55,624 bases of DNA from Armatimonadota bacterium (GTDB taxonomy: Bacteria; Armatimonadota; UBA10988), in the NCBI GenBank assembly GCA_016235455.1, contig JACRKZ010000023.1:1-55624 (forward strand), given 5' to 3'. The position numbers and the translations under genes were made by a program. Under the pieces are notes generated by a model that saw only the letters and a list, made by a program, of their open reading frames with translations, was not told the origin of the DNA and did not search any database. Shown piece after piece: positions 52,646 through 55,624 of this stretch. The stretch's first letter is position 1. Each line of letters opens with the position of its first letter.

Positions 52646-53805
52646 CACCCGCGCACCCGCTCGGCCGCCTGCATGGCATCGGCGCGCTGGCGGTAGGCGC
52701 GCGGCGTCAGGCCCTTGGCCCGGCGGAAGACCTTGGTGAAGTAGCTCTGGTCGGCGAAACCGCATTCCAGAGCCACCAGGCCCACCGGCTTGTCGGTCCG
52801 CGCCAGCAGTTCGGCGGCGTAGTCGACCCGCAGTTGCGTCACCAACTCGGTGAACGTCACGCCGAAGTGCCGCTTCACCTGCCGCGAGAAGTGCGCCGGC
52901 GACAGGCAGCCCACCTTCGCCACTTCGTCACGCGTCAGGTCCTCGGCGAAATGCTCGTGCAGGTAGGCCACCGCGTCGGCCAACGTGGCCGCGTCGTCGG
53001 TGCGGCGCGCGCTATGCACCGCGTCCATGGCCTGCTCGAGCATGTCGCGCAGCCAGTGGGCCAGGTGCTCCTCGTTACCGATGCCCGACAGCCGCCCGAG
53101 GCCGGCCATGTTGGCCTGCAGCAACTCGCGCGGCGCGCCGCCGGCCCACACCGCCGTGCGCGACACGGTCACCACCAGCTCGGCATAGAAGCTCTTGACC
53201 AGGTCGAACCGGTCTCCGGCCGTGGCATGAATGCCCACCAGCAGCTTATTGAGGATGTGCCGGGCAGCGCCGCGGTCGTTGCGCCGGATCGCCGCGGCCA
53301 GCAGCGGCTCCTCCAGCAGGTAGAGCTGGCGCAGGTTGTACTGCGGCGCGCTCTTGAGCGCATGAATGGCCTCGGCCCGCGTGCGTTCGCGTCCTTCGGC
53401 CACGCGGTGCGACTCCAGCAGCGCCGCGTTGGTCACGTTGGCGTGCTCGGCCATACGCCGCAGATCGGACGCGGCGCGGTTCAGGTTGAGCTGCGCCGCC
53501 GAGCTTGCCGGCACCTGCGATACCAGCCCGCCCAACACCGCCGCGTTGCGCATCAGCGGCACGGCCCACACCAGGCGGTCGTCGGTGGTCAGTGAGAAAG
53601 TCGGCTCGCCCCAGCGCAGCGACTCGCGGATGGCCTGGTCGCGTTCGGCACAGGCCGTGGGCGTGTCAGCCGCCACGCTGCGCAGTCCGCGCCAGACGAT
53701 CATGCCATCAGGCCGACAGGCCACCAACTCGAGGTCGTAAGCACTCCGGTACACCGCCGCCACGCGGTCGAACACGCGCTGCTCGATGCCAAGATCGTCT
53801 GCCAT
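52645..53805 (-). CDS. AraC-family transcriptional regulator with N-terminal sensor domain
   Basis: 386 residues from ATG 53805 (MADDLGIEQRVFDRV). The C-terminal 100 residues hold the double helix-turn-helix: LTRDEVAKVGCLSPAHFSRQVKRHFG, then the family signature VALECGFADQSYFTKVFRRAKGLTPRAYR. The N-terminal 150 residues (YDLELVACRPDGMIVWRG, WAVPLMRNAAVLGGLVSQ) look like a PocR-type or GAF/PAS-type ligand domain, followed by a helical region shared with other PocR-like AraC proteins. It probably controls the GH43 gene coupled to it and perhaps neighbouring glycosidases. A hairpin sits directly before its start. Confidence 0.92.
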   Translation of the reverse strand: MADDLGIEQRVFDRVAAVYRSAYDLELVACRPDGMIVWRGLRSVAADTPTACAERDQAIRESLRWGEPTFSLTTDDRLVWAVPLMRNAAVLGGLVSQVPASSAAQLNLNRAASDLRRMAEHANVTNAALLESHRVAEGRERTRAEAIHALKSAPQYNLRQLYLLEEPLLAAAIRRNDRGAARHILNKLLVGIHATAGDRFDLVKSFYAELVVTVSRTAVWAGGAPRELLQANMAGLGRLSGIGNEEHLAHWLRDMLEQAMDAVHSARRTDDAATLADAVAYLHEHFAEDLTRDEVAKVGCLSPAHFSRQVKRHFGVTFTELVTQLRVDYAAELLARTDKPVGLVALECGFADQSYFTKVFRRAKGLTPRAYRQRADAMQAAERVRG

Positions 53806-53808
53806 GCT

Positions 53809-53827
53809 GCTCAGCGCTCCACTGAGC
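53809..53827 (-). promoter_or_regulatory. Hairpin presenting the ribosome site of the AraC gene
   Basis: On the minus strand GCTCAG and CTGAGC form a 6-bp stem with loop TGGAGCG, ending 3 bases ahead of the ATG at 53805. The only Shine-Dalgarno candidate (GGAG) lies in the loop. Confidence 0.3.
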
Positions 53828-53957
53828 ACGAGATTACCAAACATGGGCATGGGAATGCAAGCGCCGCTGCAGCGCTCCGCACTATGCTGTCGTTGTTGGC
53901 TCGGTGGCGACTGCGACCACACTCAACGCTCGTCGCCTGGCCAGCGCTGGTCCCTTC

Positions 53958-54014
53958 AGGAGCGCGGACGTCCACGGTGCGCCGGTCATCTCGCACGTCC
54001 ACGTCCGCGCTCCT
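53958..54014. repeat. 14-bp inverted repeat, terminator-like, after the SLH-type gene
   Basis: AGGAGCGCGGACGT (53958-53971) and ACGTCCGCGCTCCT (54001-54014) are perfect inverted copies 29 bases apart; a nested GGACGT/ACGTCC pair lies inside. It begins 33 bases past the stop at 54048 on the minus strand. It could be a terminator or a REP-like dispersed element. Confidence 0.45.
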
Positions 54015-54047
54015 CAGTGGGACGCCGCCGACTTCCACGCGCAGCCG

Positions 54048-54737
54048 CTAGAACCGGACCAGGGCCCTTGACCTGGCACGGCCCGACGGCTCATCCCACC
54101 AGGGGGCATTACGCCAGACAGGGTTCTTTGCGCGCGGGTATCCGCGCCACTCATCCACGACGACCACGACCCACCGGGGGTCGACGCCCAGCCGGTGGAG
54201 CTCATCGCTCGATGCGTCCGCCAGACGACTGAGTTCAGGCACGGCCAGGCGTCTGGCCTCGCGCTCCAGCGCCTCGGCGTTCACGGCCAGGCGCGCGTCG
54301 GTCAGCGTGCACACCGCTTCGTAAGTGAGCAGCCGGTTGCTGTCGCGGCTGAGGCTGATGCGGCGGGGCCTCGTCGGGAGCGCGCCGAACGCGAGGCGCA
54401 GCGCTCGTTCGCCGACCCAGTCGCTGTTGGCCGTCGCGTACCTGGCATCAACCGAGTCGTCATCGCCGCGATCCGGCCATCGCGCGGTGAATTCGAAGCC
54501 CTTGAGCGCACGCTCGAGGCCACGCCCAGCACCTGCCACGAGCTTGGCAAGGTCGCTCCTGGACAGCCGCACCCAGCGCGCCACTGGCTGTTGGACGCTC
54601 ACCAGCCCGGCCCTGGCAAGAATGGCCAGAGAGTCGTACTCCCAGTGGCCCGCTGGCACATCGGTGAGGTAGCCGGCCGCGGACGGCCGCGCCAGGGCGG
54701 TTACGACAGCGGTGAGGATCAGCAGCCCGCGACCCAT
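54048..54737 (-). CDS. Small exported protein with N-terminal SLH-like domain
   Basis: 229 residues. Signal peptide (LLILTAVVTALARPSAA), then a segment YLTDVPAGHWEYDSLAILARAGLVS that fits the start of an S-layer homology motif; the rest of the domain is degenerate (LSRSDLAKLV). The remainder is basic, helical and unrecognised. It begins 33 bases after the neighbouring SLH gene and is probably cotranscribed. A role in attaching to cell wall or S-layer polymers is inferred from the SLH segment. Confidence 0.7.
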   Translation of the reverse strand: MGRGLLILTAVVTALARPSAAGYLTDVPAGHWEYDSLAILARAGLVSVQQPVARWVRLSRSDLAKLVAGAGRGLERALKGFEFTARWPDRGDDDSVDARYATANSDWVGERALRLAFGALPTRPRRISLSRDSNRLLTYEAVCTLTDARLAVNAEALEREARRLAVPELSRLADASSDELHRLGVDPRWVVVVVDEWRGYPRAKNPVWRNAPWWDEPSGRARSRALVRF

Positions 54738-54770
54738 GCTCTGCCCCCTCGGACGGCCCCGCCGCCCATG

Positions 54771-55442
54771 TCACCGCACACCATCACCCAGGTCCGCCAC
54801 GGCTGCCTTGCCGCCAGCCAACGTATCGGCGACCGCCTTGGCAGCCTCGGCCTGCCGCCCAAACAGCTTCCACAGCGCCGCGACATCCTCCTCCAGCGCC
54901 TTGGTGCGGGGCCGCAACGCCGCGGCAGCACCGGCCAGGCGATCGATGCCGGCCGTCAACGCGGCCATGTCGCTCTCGTGCCGCGCCGCCAGGTCGTTGA
55001 GGGCGCCGCAGGCCGTGGTGAAGCCCGTGGCCTCGCCATTCACCTTGCCGGTCATCCTGGCGTCGACGAACGGCAGGCGGCCAGTCAGCTGGACCAGGTC
55101 GGCGTCGTGCCGAGCCAGCAGCGCCAGGATGTGGAGCCGCTCGGTCTCCTGCCGCTCCGTCACCCGCGCAATCGCCGTCGGATAGCCGCCCAGGGCCGCC
55201 CACATGGCGCTGGTCGCCGCGGGCCTGAACTGCATGATGGCCAAGGCGAACTCGTCGCGGCTCAAGGGCTGCGGGCCGCGGAACGTGCCGTCCGCGTAGC
55301 CTTGGACAGCCTCTAGGCTGGCCATCTTCTCGACCGCGTTGTAGAACCAGCCGCACCAGGGCACGTCGGCGAAGACGCCCGCCGTCGCCGCGCGCGACAG
55401 CGCCACCGCGAGCACCACTGCCAGCCTCAAGCGTCGTGCCAT
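54771..55442 (-). CDS. Exported SLH-domain protein with coiled-coil region
   Basis: 223 residues; AAGGAG lies seven bases ahead of the ATG. Signal peptide (RLAVVLAVALSRAATA), then one canonical S-layer homology motif (FADVPWCGWFYNAVEKMAS, QGYADGTFRGPQPLSRDEFA, about 24-70). Long helices of coiled-coil character follow (about 90-210: LALLARHDADLVQL, DRLAGAAAALRPRTKALEEDV). The layout, one SLH repeat plus coiled coil, resembles the N-terminal half of outer-envelope tethering proteins but lacks any beta-barrel. Confidence 0.8.
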   Translation of the reverse strand: MARRLRLAVVLAVALSRAATAGVFADVPWCGWFYNAVEKMASLEAVQGYADGTFRGPQPLSRDEFALAIMQFRPAATSAMWAALGGYPTAIARVTERQETERLHILALLARHDADLVQLTGRLPFVDARMTGKVNGEATGFTTACGALNDLAARHESDMAALTAGIDRLAGAAAALRPRTKALEEDVAALWKLFGRQAEAAKAVADTLAGGKAAVADLGDGVR

Positions 55443-55466
55443 CAGAGGGCTCCTTCGCCAGAGAGT

Positions 55467-55624
55467 CTACTTCCCAGCGTGCCCCCCCGTCGACAGCGGG
55501 GCGGCGCTGATCGTGTCTCTGCCAGCGGTCGGGCGGCGAGTCACCGCCGCCACGCGCAGCCGCAGCGCCAGCGCGCACGCCTCTTGAGAAGCGGCCTCGA
55601 CACCCAGCTGGCGCAGCTCGGCCC
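55467..55624 (-). CDS. C-terminal end of an unidentified protein, cut by the window edge
   Basis: A frame open to the window end terminates at TAG 55469-55467 and reads AELRQLGVEAASQEACALAL followed by a low-complexity tail. The first 25 residues look helical and coding-like. It lies 24 bases ahead of the SLH gene on the same strand. Too short to identify. Confidence 0.35.
   Translation of the reverse strand, partial: AELRQLGVEAASQEACALALRLRVAAVTRRPTAGRDTISAAPLSTGGHAGK

Overview
The window is GC-rich, gene-dense bacterial chromosome with no IS elements, phage genes or CRISPR array. Two short proteins share an N-terminal pseudopilin block (FTLIELLVV, then [19 protein letters not shown]) and an H-X9-DG motif. 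That combination is typical of Armatimonadota and related lineages such as Planctomycetes. Together with S-layer-homology proteins, very large secreted beta-helix proteins and a T-box on ileS, it suggests an Armatimonadota-like, saprophytic, surface-protein-rich bacterium. This assignment is inference.

Layout. 1-8.7 kb (minus strand): a secreted DUF5703-type glycosidase, frameshifted and cut by the left edge; ileS behind a T-box riboswitch with its own promoter; a hybrid histidine kinase broken by an internal deletion; a probably frameshifted small membrane protein; and a yfcE/yjbQ pair. 8.7-27.4 kb (minus): a 3907-residue secreted beta-helix/Ig protein in an operon with a small lipoprotein, then a 2001-residue secreted multimodular protein. 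27.5-29.4 kb (minus): a housekeeping unit, promoter - tRNA-Gln(TTG) - GlmU-type uridylyltransferase - ribosomal protein L25 - pth. 29.4-33.1 kb (minus): a hexapeptide acetyltransferase and a secreted GH2 enzyme.

33.3-42.5 kb (plus): two tandem pseudopilin-like genes; a CHASE2 adenylate/guanylate cyclase with a FecR-domain membrane partner; then a tightly coupled six-gene operon of almost entirely uncharacterised membrane proteins, one of the DUF6754 type. The operon has a strong sigma-70-like promoter and gene joints of a few bases. This is the best candidate here for an undescribed membrane system. A CRP-like TGTGA-N6-TCAC site lies in the divergent region ahead of the pseudopilins, a few hundred bases from the cyclase.

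42.5-47.3 kb (minus): a four-gene operon encoding a [NiFe]-hydrogenase small subunit without a Tat signal, the large subunit, its maturation protease, and a soluble hybrid histidine kinase with two receiver domains and no sensor domain. The layout suggests H2 sensing by physical coupling of hydrogenase and kinase. 47.4-53.8 kb: carbohydrate-use genes (secreted TIM-barrel glycosidase with a CBM9-like tail, FAD oxidoreductase, GH43 enzyme and its AraC regulator). 54-55.6 kb (minus): two small exported SLH-type proteins and the end of a further gene.

Functions come from reading motifs by eye. No database search was run.
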